Of a stretch of DNA of 64,000 bases, positions 1 to 8,317 are shown piece after piece. Numbering within the stretch: the first letter of the stretch is position 1; each line of letters opens with the position of its first letter. The notes under the pieces were generated by a model. The model saw only the letters and a program-made list of their open reading frames with translations. It was not told the origin of the DNA and made no database searches. The stretch covers positions 1 through 64,000 of the forward strand of contig NZ_JAUSRO010000001.1 of NCBI RefSeq assembly GCF_030811835.1, in the 5' to 3' direction. The stretch is from Variovorax ginsengisoli (GTDB lineage Bacteria > Pseudomonadota > Gammaproteobacteria > Burkholderiales > Burkholderiaceae_C). A program made the translations under genes and the position numbers.

Positions 1-36
1 CGGGTTCCCGTGTGAAAGTAGGTCATCGTCAGGCTC
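1..36 (+). rRNA. rrf: 5S ribosomal RNA, 3' end only
   Basis: The first 36 bases match the 3' end of Burkholderiales 5S rRNA as I know it, including the segment reading GTAGGTCATCGTCAGGCTC that closes the molecule. The rest of the 5S gene and presumably the 16S/23S genes lie to the left of the window. A strong terminator follows at 52-83, as expected for the end of an rrn operon. The exact last base is uncertain by a few positions. Confidence 0.85.
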
Positions 37-51
37 TTACAGCCCAGTCTG

Positions 52-83
52 CCCCCGCTTGTTTATTCAAGCGGGGGCTTTCT
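52..83 (+). terminator. rrn operon intrinsic terminator
   Basis: Perfect 10-bp stem CCCCCGCTTG / CAAGCGGGGG (52-61 with 68-77), loop TTTATT, followed by a T-rich tail. It lies 15 bases after the 5S end, so it terminates the ribosomal RNA operon entering from the left. Confidence 0.9.
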
Positions 84-381
84 GCTTTCTGGGAAGAAAA
101 TTCTCTTCGGGTTGCTGCCAACGGTGTCAGAACCAGTGCAGTTGTATGCATGGTTCTCTAGTCACCAATTTCCTGGTCTGCCCGCCATTTGGGAAGGTTC
201 CACATACGTTGAATCGTCTTTGGTTGAGCTGTCGCTGCGTGCAGGTCCGTGATTGACCAACTTCCCCACCCAGGGCGCGCGCTTGCGCGCCAATGAAGCG
301 CAGCAAATAAAGAGGTCGATGCGGGGTGCGAGTCGGACGTTCCTCTCAGAAATACGCCCGACCCCTTGCGCACCTTGGCGC
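84..381. other. intergenic region between rrn terminator and macroglobulin gene
   Basis: About 300 bases with no credible gene; the short reading frames here lack family resemblance and ribosome-binding sites. It holds a perfect 7-bp hairpin GGCGCGC-GCTT-GCGCGCC at 274-291 and a weaker 7-bp inverted repeat (AGAACCA at 129-135, TGGTTCT at 151-157). Neither has a T-tract on the minus strand, so no clear terminator for the incoming macroglobulin gene is visible. Confidence 0.5.
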
Positions 382-3300
382 CTACTTTTGCGCTTCCACT
401 TTCACCCGTGCATTGGGGGTTTCACCGAATATCTCCGGCGCGTACATGGCTTCCACACGGCTGGGTGGCAATGCGAAGTCGCCCACATTGTTGAGGCGTA
501 CGGTATATTCCACCTTCACGACCCCTTTGGGCAGATAGTCGTAATAGCTGCGGAAGGCTTCGAAGCTTTTCTCTTCGAATGCCGCCGAGCCATTGCCTGA
601 CTGCTTCTCTCCCTGCGTGGCGATCTGCGAGTCACGGCCCAGGCCGCTGCCAAGAATGGTGGCACCGCCCGGGATGGGGTCGCTGATCACCACCCACGTC
701 ATGTCGGTACTGGCATTGACCTCCAGAGAAACACGCAGAACGTCACCACGGGTGTACTTGCCCGCCACGGCCTGTTCCACGGGAGTCACCGTCTTCTTGA
801 TGGCGTAGCCTGCTGCAAAAGGCGTCTTCAAGGGGACGGCGGCCAGCGACTGCAGGGTCAGCCATGGTTTGCCAGAACCTTGTTGGGTCACCAGCAGGGT
901 GTCGCGAACGGGTGGCTGGGGCCAAGGCAGGAACATGGCGTTGTTGCGCAGATTGCCGGGCGACGCCGGCGCGCCAAAGGAGGTGCCTTGATGCGGCGCC
1001 CCTGCGGTGTCGCTGACCTTGACCCGTTCAACACGGCTCCAGTCGACCTGCGCCTTGGCAGCTCCCAGCGTCGCCGCCGTGATGCCTGCGACCGGCGTGC
1101 TTTCGAACACTTTGGAGAAGCGCTCGAGCGCCAGGCCACCCCACAGATTGGCGGTCGTGGTGTGCCAGGCGCCGTTTTGCTGGCGACTGATGAAACCGTT
1201 GGCCAGCTTGCCGATGTCGTCTTTCCAGGCAGGGTCCTCCATCACGGCGAGCAGCAGACGGGCGGTGTTGACGTCGCCGTTGGTCATCAGCCACCACCAG
1301 TAATCGTCTTTCTCGGTGCTGAAGATCAGCCGGGTACCTTGGTAGCTCAGTCGCGCCTTCAAGACATTATTCGCCTCGTCCATGCGTTCCTGCCGTTGGG
1401 GCACGTCCTTGACCCGTCGCAGGATCTGCAGCCAATCGATCACCGCGCTGGTCGGCCATTGGTTCGGTGCCACGGTGATGGACCCGAGCATGCGCCCCTG
1501 CGCTTTGCCATAACGCGACAGCGCTTCGATGGCGGCGAGCTTGCGGACGTCGAGGTCCTTGCGAGGGCTCCAGAAATCCCGTTGGATGCGGCCCTCGACA
1601 AAGGCGATCAAACCCGCTTCCATAGGGGCTCGCACGTCGTCGGCAATGGCAAAACCCGGATCGATGATCGAGGCTTCCTGCGTGGCGGCCAACAGGTACG
1701 AGGTCAGGATATCGCTGCCGCGGTTCGCCTCGCCATCACGCGGCGGGAAGTAGTTGGCAAGACCGTCGCTGTCGAGATAGCCCGGCAGTTGGGCCAGCAC
1801 GCCTTGCCAAGTCTTGGCATCGCGCAGGCTGATCGACTTGCTGGTTTTCTGCTCCAGACAACTGAAGGGGTAGTTGGCGAACCAGTCGCGCACGCCGGGC
1901 AGGCCTTCGGCCAGGCGGGGCTGGAGCGACATCTTCAAGCCACCGCGGCCGGGCAACGCATCGGCCGGCGGGGCCACGTCGAGCGTATACGGCCCGTCGA
2001 TCTGAACGAGCGTCGCCTGTTGCACCGTGAGCGGGACGGCCGGCACGATGCGCTGCCGCACCTTGAGCGCATCGCGCGCGCCGGTTGCACCAGCCAGCGT
2101 GTCCCTGGCCTCGATTTCCCACAAGATGGACTCGGCGCGGGTTTGCGCAAGCTGCGCTGGCGCCGTCACGTCCCACGCAACGTCACGCGACTCACCGGCC
2201 GGGATGTCGACCGTCTGGGGCGTCAGCGCAAGCAGGGTGGCGCGCGGCGATGCTTCGACCTTCATCGGTTTCTGCGTCGTGTTGCGAAGCGTGATCTGCG
2301 CACGGAACTGGTCATCCTCGCGCACCAGAGGCGGCAGGCCACTGATGATCTGAAGATCCTGCGTAGCCTGGATGGTGGTCTGGCCCGTACCGAACAGCCC
2401 CACGCCCGCGTCGGCGACCGCCACGATGCGGAACGTGGTGAGCGCGTCGTTGAGCGGCACTGTGACCACGGCTTGCCCGTTGGCGTCGAGGACCACTCGC
2501 GGGTTCCACAGCAGCAAGGTCTCGAGCAGCTCGCGTGTCTGCGCCTTGCCGCCACCACCACCTGCGGGCACCGCCTTGCGGCCATAGTGGCGCCGGCCGA
2601 CGATCTCCATTTGCGCGGTCGAGGTGCTCACACCCCAGCTGCGCCGCTGCAGCATCGCACCCAGCAGGTCCCAGCTGTCGTTGGGCATGAGCTCCAGCAA
2701 GGCTTGGTCAACGGCGGCTACCGCCACCTCGGCACCTGCGGCAGGGTTGCCATCGGGCAGCTTGCCCGAGATGGTGATCTGGGCCTTGCCGCGAACCGGG
2801 TAGTTTGGCTTGTCGCTGGCGACCTTGATGTCGAGCTGGTGGGCCTGCGTCCCCACGCGGATCTCCGCCAGGCCGAGCCGGTAGGCGGGCTTGCTCAGGT
2901 CGACCAATGCGGTCGGCGCAACGTACTCCCGTCCCTCGTACCAGAAGGCGGTCCACCATTCGCGCGGCGCCTTGAAGCCCCAGGTGAAGAAGCTGTACCA
3001 CGGCACCTCGCGCAACCGGCCGCGCAACGCAAGCACGCTGACGTAGGCGTTCGGTCCCCATTCGGGCTTGACCTGCAGGGTGACGGTCGGGTCCTGTCCG
3101 TTGAGTTGCACGACGTGCGTTTCGATCACGCCTTCACGCTCGACCGACACCAGTGCGGTGGCGAAGCGAAAGGGACTGCGGACCTGGAACTTGGCGGTTT
3201 CACCGGGCTGGTAGCTCTTTTTCTCGGGCAGCACGTCGATGCGGTCGTTGTCTTCGCCACCGAACCAGAGCTCGCCTTGCCGGGTGACGTACACCGAACT

Positions 3301-6300
3301 GGCCGCCTGGCTGTCGCGCCCGTCCTTGTCGGTTGCGGTGGCTACCAGCTCGACCTCGCCGGCGTCCTTGAGTTCGACTTCGCACAGCAGCAGGCCGCGC
3401 GCGTCGCTCTTGCCGCTGCACACACTGCCCAGCTCCTTGAGGTCGGTCTTGTTGTCGTAGGTATAGAAACCACCGACCATGCGTTTGCGGCTGGTGGTCG
3501 TGATCCGCGCCACGGCCTTGACGTCGATCTTGGCGTCTGCCTGCGGCTTGCCGGTGAGGTCGAGGGCCAGCGCCTGGAACTTCAGTTTCTTGTTCGTCGA
3601 CACCCAGCCTTCGGTTTTCAGGCCCGCCACCACGGCTGCCGGCCACATCGTCTGCGTGCTGCGCAGCGTCTGCACTTCACCGTTGGGGTCGGCATAGTTG
3701 GCCTCGATCAGCAATTCGCGCGGTGTGGCCTTGGCCAGCGGCACGCGTTCGATGGTCACCTTGCCTGCGCCGTTGCGGTCGAGCGTCACTGGCAGCTTGT
3801 CGGCAATGACGCGCGTGTCGTCGAAGGCGGATGCCTCTTCGTCGTCCCCCGAACCGCTGTGCGTGTCACCGCGCTGGCGGGGCGGGGAAAAGCTGAACCC
3901 GTCGTAGTCGGAAAAGTTCAGCTGCTTGGCCCGCACCATCGCCGACACACGCACCGGGAGGTTGGCAGCGCCGCCGCCGGCCACGTAGTTGATCTGCACA
4001 TCCGTCGGCAGCGATGTGATGGCCACCAGCGGCTTCTTGTCGCTCGGGCCGACGCGGCCCTCGAGCACGGGCAACCGGAATTCCTCGACCCGGAACTGGC
4101 CTGTATCGAAGCTGTCGCGCATGCCGTCTTCTTCGCCGCTGCTCTCTCCGGGTGGTTTGGACTGCAGGCTCACCTGGTAGACACCCAGCTTGGACGCTGG
4201 CGCGATCGCGAAGCTGCTCTCCGCACTCAGGCCGCCGCTGGCGGTCTTGCGCCAGGTCACCGGTTGCGTGAACTGCTGGCCGCTGCCCACGTGCGTGATG
4301 ACGAGCACGCCGGGTTGGGTCGCGGGCAGGCCGAAACCCTTGCTCGTCTGGGTGCGCAGCAGGTGCTTCATCGACACCGTTTCGCCAGCCCGCAGCAGCG
4401 TGCGGTCGAACACGGTATGCGCCAGGCGGTCAGGCTCGGGCTGGCTGCTCGTGGGAACGTTGAAACGCCAGGGTTCGATCCCGCGCTGCCAGTCGCTCCA
4501 GGTGAAGGCGAGGTCTTCCACACCCTTTGCGTCCTTGGCGCGCGCGCTCACAAAATAGGCGTTGCTGCTCGTGTAGTCGTCGCCATCGGTGCCGCCGCTG
4601 CAGCTCGGACCATCGGGCGACACGCCGTCCAGGCGCGCGATGCCCTGTGCGTCGGTGGTCGCCGTCGCCACCGAATTGCCGCGGCAGTCGGACACCCGCA
4701 CCGTCGCGTTGGCGACCACGCTGCCCTTGTCGAGCGTGGTGACCCAGGCCATCGAATTTTCACGGCCCAGCTTGAAGTGAACAGCCAGGTTGGTGGCCAG
4801 CGCGGTGGTGCGAACGTACATCGTGCGGCCGGTGCCATAGCGGTCGTCGAGCAGCGCGTCACCGAGCTTTTGCGAGGCGATCTCGAGCACGTGGAATCCG
4901 GGTGTGAGCGGGATACCGACCACCTCGAAGGGGCGCGGGTCGCCGCTTTCGGCCTTGGGCATGTCCAGCGTTTTCACCCCGGACTGACCACCCAGCAGAG
5001 AGATCATGCGCGTTTGCACGTTGTTGCGGTTGTCTTTGTCGATCACCGGCGGCAGCGGCCCCTTGACGTCGCGTGCGGCAGCCTTGCGCTCGATCGTGAA
5101 GCTGCTGTCGTAGCGGCGTACCTTGCGGAACCAGGCGATGATTTCCGCGTCGGTCTTGGGATTCATGTCGCTGACTTTGCCGGGCGTGAGGGCACTCACC
5201 TTCAAGGCCGGCTCGACGCGACGCACGGTCACGGGCATCAGCGCCACGCCGTCAGGCTCGGCCAGCCGCTCAATCACGCCGAAGGGCGACGCGGCGAACT
5301 TGGCCAAGGGCGGCATGGCGCCGGTCGACACTTTCAGCGGGAAACTGTCGGGTGTGTCCAGCGGGCGACCCGAGGCGTCTTCGAACTTCGTGGGTACGCG
5401 CACCGTGAAGGTCGCGCTCTCCGGAAATGGCGCCGGGAAGGTGATGCTGTCGATGACGGCATCTTCGCTCGCCGCGCTGTCCTCGTCGAAAGCCGGCTTG
5501 ACGGTCTTGCCGTCGCCCTGCAGCACGATCTGCTCGGCCATCTTGCGGGTGACCGGCGCGTTGAAGGCCAGCCTCATCGGCCGCAGCGGCAGGCAGGCCG
5601 CCTGTGCGTTCTCGCGTTCGCAGCTGAAGGCCACGGCAAAAGGCTCGCGTACATTGAAGCCGAAGCGTTTCTCGGTGTTGTTGGCAATGCCCGACGGGGT
5701 GGCCACGCCCTTGCCATAGACCAGCTGCACGCGGCTGGCTGGTGTGAGCGTGCGGTTGCACTGCAGCGTGACGAAGCGCAGTGGATCTTTTGCGGCCTGC
5801 TTGTCGCGGCCCTGGGATTTCAGCAGTCCCTCGCGTTCGTCGCCATCGACCAGGCGCACCGGTATCCGTTCGCCCACGCCATCGGCCGAACACCAGACGT
5901 TGTCGCGCACGCTGGCCAGCGTGGCCGGGCCGTTGAGCTCGAGCAGGAAGAGTTGCTGCTCGTCGATCTTGCCGCCGCTCGGACGCAGGCTTCGCACGAA
6001 CGGTCCGCCCGTATTGAACTGATAGCGTTCGGGGCCGCTCAGCTCGGCGCCGCTGCCCGACTTGAAGCCGGACACGCGGGTGGCGGTGCAGCGCACGCCA
6101 GGCGGCAGATCGCCCTCGAAGTCGAACACCCAGCGCTTCTCGCCCGTCCAGCGGCCCGTTCCCTTGCCTGCCTGGGTATCGCTGCAACTGACCGTCAGCG
6201 GCGCAGGTGCCTTGGGGTCGCCGAAGTTGACGGCTGCCTGGTCGAATGTGGCGACCAGCTGGCGCACCTGGGAGACCTCGCCCTGGGGTGTGAGCGCGCT

Positions 6301-6378
6301 GATCTGAAGCGCCGAGGCCTGATGTGCGCCCAGCAGACCGCCAGCGAGCCACAGAAAGGACGTGATCCCTCGATTCAT
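382..6378 (-). CDS. periplasmic alpha-2-macroglobulin family protein with thioester motif
   Basis: A 1998-aa secreted protein of the bacterial alpha-2-macroglobulin family, thought to trap foreign proteases in the periplasm. A signal peptide is visible at residues 1-23 (MNRGITSFLWLAGGLLGA, then HQASA). It has no lipobox cysteine, so it is probably soluble rather than a lipoprotein. The conserved A2M domain starts near residue 1285 (LLLWNPRVVLDANGQAVV), and the thioester motif CLEQ is at residues 1507-1510. The start is ATG at 6378 with an AAGGAGA site just upstream; the frame stays open to 7431 but without such a site. It is longer than E. coli YfhM (1653 aa), and the usual partner pbpC is not beside it. 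It is divergent from the opgC-like gene. The family is certain; the target is not. Confidence 0.93.
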   Translation of the reverse strand: MNRGITSFLWLAGGLLGAHQASALQISALTPQGEVSQVRQLVATFDQAAVNFGDPKAPAPLTVSCSDTQAGKGTGRWTGEKRWVFDFEGDLPPGVRCTATRVSGFKSGSGAELSGPERYQFNTGGPFVRSLRPSGGKIDEQQLFLLELNGPATLASVRDNVWCSADGVGERIPVRLVDGDEREGLLKSQGRDKQAAKDPLRFVTLQCNRTLTPASRVQLVYGKGVATPSGIANNTEKRFGFNVREPFAVAFSCERENAQAACLPLRPMRLAFNAPVTRKMAEQIVLQGDGKTVKPAFDEDSAASEDAVIDSITFPAPFPESATFTVRVPTKFEDASGRPLDTPDSFPLKVSTGAMPPLAKFAASPFGVIERLAEPDGVALMPVTVRRVEPALKVSALTPGKVSDMNPKTDAEIIAWFRKVRRYDSSFTIERKAAARDVKGPLPPVIDKDNRNNVQTRMISLLGGQSGVKTLDMPKAESGDPRPFEVVGIPLTPGFHVLEIASQKLGDALLDDRYGTGRTMYVRTTALATNLAVHFKLGRENSMAWVTTLDKGSVVANATVRVSDCRGNSVATATTDAQGIARLDGVSPDGPSCSGGTDGDDYTSSNAYFVSARAKDAKGVEDLAFTWSDWQRGIEPWRFNVPTSSQPEPDRLAHTVFDRTLLRAGETVSMKHLLRTQTSKGFGLPATQPGVLVITHVGSGQQFTQPVTWRKTASGGLSAESSFAIAPASKLGVYQVSLQSKPPGESSGEEDGMRDSFDTGQFRVEEFRLPVLEGRVGPSDKKPLVAITSLPTDVQINYVAGGGAANLPVRVSAMVRAKQLNFSDYDGFSFSPPRQRGDTHSGSGDDEEASAFDDTRVIADKLPVTLDRNGAGKVTIERVPLAKATPRELLIEANYADPNGEVQTLRSTQTMWPAAVVAGLKTEGWVSTNKKLKFQALALDLTGKPQADAKIDVKAVARITTTSRKRMVGGFYTYDNKTDLKELGSVCSGKSDARGLLLCEVELKDAGEVELVATATDKDGRDSQAASSVYVTRQGELWFGGEDNDRIDVLPEKKSYQPGETAKFQVRSPFRFATALVSVEREGVIETHVVQLNGQDPTVTLQVKPEWGPNAYVSVLALRGRLREVPWYSFFTWGFKAPREWWTAFWYEGREYVAPTALVDLSKPAYRLGLAEIRVGTQAHQLDIKVASDKPNYPVRGKAQITISGKLPDGNPAAGAEVAVAAVDQALLELMPNDSWDLLGAMLQRRSWGVSTSTAQMEIVGRRHYGRKAVPAGGGGGKAQTRELLETLLLWNPRVVLDANGQAVVTVPLNDALTTFRIVAVADAGVGLFGTGQTTIQATQDLQIISGLPPLVREDDQFRAQITLRNTTQKPMKVEASPRATLLALTPQTVDIPAGESRDVAWDVTAPAQLAQTRAESILWEIEARDTLAGATGARDALKVRQRIVPAVPLTVQQATLVQIDGPYTLDVAPPADALPGRGGLKMSLQPRLAEGLPGVRDWFANYPFSCLEQKTSKSISLRDAKTWQGVLAQLPGYLDSDGLANYFPPRDGEANRGSDILTSYLLAATQEASIIDPGFAIADDVRAPMEAGLIAFVEGRIQRDFWSPRKDLDVRKLAAIEALSRYGKAQGRMLGSITVAPNQWPTSAVIDWLQILRRVKDVPQRQERMDEANNVLKARLSYQGTRLIFSTEKDDYWWWLMTNGDVNTARLLLAVMEDPAWKDDIGKLANGFISRQQNGAWHTTTANLWGGLALERFSKVFESTPVAGITAATLGAAKAQVDWSRVERVKVSDTAGAPHQGTSFGAPASPGNLRNNAMFLPWPQPPVRDTLLVTQQGSGKPWLTLQSLAAVPLKTPFAAGYAIKKTVTPVEQAVAGKYTRGDVLRVSLEVNASTDMTWVVISDPIPGGATILGSGLGRDSQIATQGEKQSGNGSAAFEEKSFEAFRSYYDYLPKGVVKVEYTVRLNNVGDFALPPSRVEAMYAPEIFGETPNARVKVEAQK

Positions 6379-6534
6379 GCGTTTGTTCTCCTTGGTTTGG
6401 TCCGAGCGTAGCCGAAGCTTGCCGGCCGCAGATACACGGAAACCGTGCACCTCGATTCTTCGCGCGCATTTCCTACAATCGGAATTTAGTCGTGCGTGCC
6501 TCGCGCGAGATCGCGAGCAGGACCTGCCGACCAA

Positions 6535-7671
6535 ATGAAACGTTACTGGGAGATCGACGCGTTGCGCGGGCTGATGCTCGTGCTGATGACCGTCACCCAC
6601 CTGCCGACGCGGCTCACCGATCCGCTGGGCCAGCCTTTTGGCTTCGTGTCTGCGGCCGAAGGCTTCGTGCTGATGTCCGCTTTCATGGCCGGCCTCGTCT
6701 ACAGCCGCATCGGCTACCGCGATGGCGTCGATGCCATGCGCACCGCTTTCTGGCGGCGCGCGCTCAAGGTGTACCTGGCGCAGGCTGCGACGCTGCTGTT
6801 CCTGTTCACCGTCATCACCGCCGTCGGCCTGCGCATCGACCAGCTGGCGGTGAAGAACCTGGTGTCCTATTACCTGGCACAGCCGCACGATGGCTTTGTT
6901 TTCGGCCTGTTGCTCATCTACGAGCCTGCGTTGCTCGACATCCTGCCGATGTACATCTTCTTCATGCTGCTGAGTCCCTGGGTGCTGGCCTTCGCCCTGC
7001 GCCATGGCTGGGGTGGGGTGATGGTGGCCAGCGCCACGCTCTGGGCGTTGGCGCAGTTTGGCCTGAGCGAGTGGGTCTACGCCCATGCGGTCGTCTGGAC
7101 CGGGTTGCCTGTGCCCTTCGCCGAGATGGGTGCCTTCAACACCTTCGGCTGGCAGTTTCTGTGGTTTGGCGGGCTGTGGCTGGGCGCCAGCCGCAACGCG
7201 CCCGACGCAAAGGCGCTGCGTCTGCCGTCGTGGCTGCTCTGGCTGGCGGCCGCCGTGGCGCTGTACGGGCTGTACTGGCGTCACAACAACGGCATCAATG
7301 GTCAGGCGCCCTTTGGCGGGAACGAACAGCTCAACCTGCTTTTCGACAAATGGCAACTCGGCCCGTTGCGTTTGCTGAACCTGGTGGCGCTGGGGCTGCT
7401 GGTCATGCGCTTTGGCGCCGGCCTGGCGCACCGCCTACCGCGCCTGCATTGGCTCGAGGCGATGGGCTCGGCCTCGTTGCCCGTGTTCTGTGCCCACCTG
7501 GTGGCGGTGCTGCTGACGCTGGCTTTCTACGGCGACAGCCAGACGGCAAGGCCCTGGTGGGGTGACGTGCTGCTGCTCGCCGGTGTTTTCCTGATGCTCT
7601 ACGGCGTGGCGCGCCTGACGTTGTGGCGCGATGCGCGCAAGAAACTCGCCAAGGTCGTCGTGGTGCATTGA
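6535..7671 (+). CDS. opgC: OpgC-like integral membrane acyltransferase
   Basis: A 378-aa polytopic membrane protein, close to the length of E. coli OpgC (385 aa). It opens with MKRYWEIDALRGLMLVLMT, the D-x-L-R-G start typical of OpgC/acyltransferase-3-like proteins. About ten hydrophobic segments follow, including the conserved LDILPMYIFFMLLSPWVL. OpgC proteins transfer succinyl groups to osmoregulated periplasmic glucans, but members outside enterics are largely untested, so the substrate is inferred. I chose ATG 6535 over GTG 6496 because family members begin at the MKRYWEID segment. A TACAAT (6474-6479) is a possible -10 with no good -35. It is divergent from the macroglobulin gene. A glucan synthase lies 7 kb downstream. 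Confidence 0.8.
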   Translation: MKRYWEIDALRGLMLVLMTVTHLPTRLTDPLGQPFGFVSAAEGFVLMSAFMAGLVYSRIGYRDGVDAMRTAFWRRALKVYLAQAATLLFLFTVITAVGLRIDQLAVKNLVSYYLAQPHDGFVFGLLLIYEPALLDILPMYIFFMLLSPWVLAFALRHGWGGVMVASATLWALAQFGLSEWVYAHAVVWTGLPVPFAEMGAFNTFGWQFLWFGGLWLGASRNAPDAKALRLPSWLLWLAAAVALYGLYWRHNNGINGQAPFGGNEQLNLLFDKWQLGPLRLLNLVALGLLVMRFGAGLAHRLPRLHWLEAMGSASLPVFCAHLVAVLLTLAFYGDSQTARPWWGDVLLLAGVFLMLYGVARLTLWRDARKKLAKVVVVH

Positions 7672-7767
7672 CGACGGATGTCGCGTGACGAAGCGTTGAA
7701 CGTGCGGTGGTGCGGCTACGATACGCGCCAACGTCGTTTCCCGACAATTCTCCACGCTGGAGCAAAG

Positions 7768-8250
7768 ATGGATTTCCTTTCACGTCATGCGCAGGTTTGG
7801 CAGCTTGGCCTGGGTCTCGCTTTGGGTGCGGCCCTGACGGGCCCGGCGCTGGCCGCCCTGGGCCAAGCCCCTGCGGTGCTGCCGTCCGGCGCGGTCCAGC
7901 GCAGTCTGCAAGCCGGCCCGGCTGCTTCCGCTTCCGCTTCCGCTTCTGCGTCTTACACGCTCATCGAATCCATCGACACTTCCGGCGTCACGGTCCACGA
8001 GTACGTCAGCCCGGCTGGCATCGTGTTTGCCGTGACCTGGAGCGGTCCGGCCCGTCCCGATCTCTCGGTGCTGTTGGGAGCCCGTCCTTATGCCCAGATG
8101 GTGGCGGCGGGCAGCCTTCGCCGCGGACCGGTGGAGGTCGACCAGTCGGACCTGGTCATCCACTCCGGCGGCCGCATGGGCGCGCTGCGCGGCAGCGCCT
8201 GGATTCCGAGCCTCGTGCCTGCGGGCGTGAGCGTCGAGCAACTGCCGTGA
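7768..8250 (+). CDS. DUF2844 family secreted protein
   Basis: A 160-aa protein that I recognise as DUF2844, a family of unknown function common in Burkholderiales. It has an N-terminal signal peptide (MDFLSRHAQVW, hydrophobic core, PALA-ALGQ), so it is exported. A short Ala-Ser repeat follows at residues 52-62, then a compact domain with TSGVTVHEYVSPAGIVFAVTW. ATG 7768 is preceded by GGAG at 7759-7762; the frame is open further upstream, but those residues are not signal-peptide-like. It sits 67 bases before the DUF3443 gene, its usual neighbour as I recall, so the two are probably co-transcribed and act together in the envelope. Confidence 0.8.
   Translation: MDFLSRHAQVWQLGLGLALGAALTGPALAALGQAPAVLPSGAVQRSLQAGPAASASASASASYTLIESIDTSGVTVHEYVSPAGIVFAVTWSGPARPDLSVLLGARPYAQMVAAGSLRRGPVEVDQSDLVIHSGGRMGALRGSAWIPSLVPAGVSVEQLP
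7924..7947 (+). repeat. hexanucleotide tandem repeat coding Ala-Ser
   Basis: Three perfect GCTTCC units plus one GCTTCT unit, in frame inside the DUF2844 gene, encode an Ala-Ser run between the signal peptide and the folded domain. Six-base units change length without shifting the frame. Confidence 0.8.
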
Positions 8251-8317
8251 TCGCACCGCTGGTGCACGCCCTTCGTTCCCCCTTCGCGTTCCCGCGATGC
8301 CTTTGCACGAGTCTCCC

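Noticed and set aside
880..6411. 1843-codon open frame on the plus strand opposite the macroglobulin gene
   Set aside because: It mirrors the minus-strand gene codon for codon, is rich in Arg/His/Gly/Ala with no domain, and has no start signal; long antisense frames are expected in high-GC genes.
8251..8317. Start of DUF3443 at 8297 instead of 8318
   Set aside because: The seven extra residues (MPLHESP) would displace the lipoprotein signal peptide that begins at 8318.
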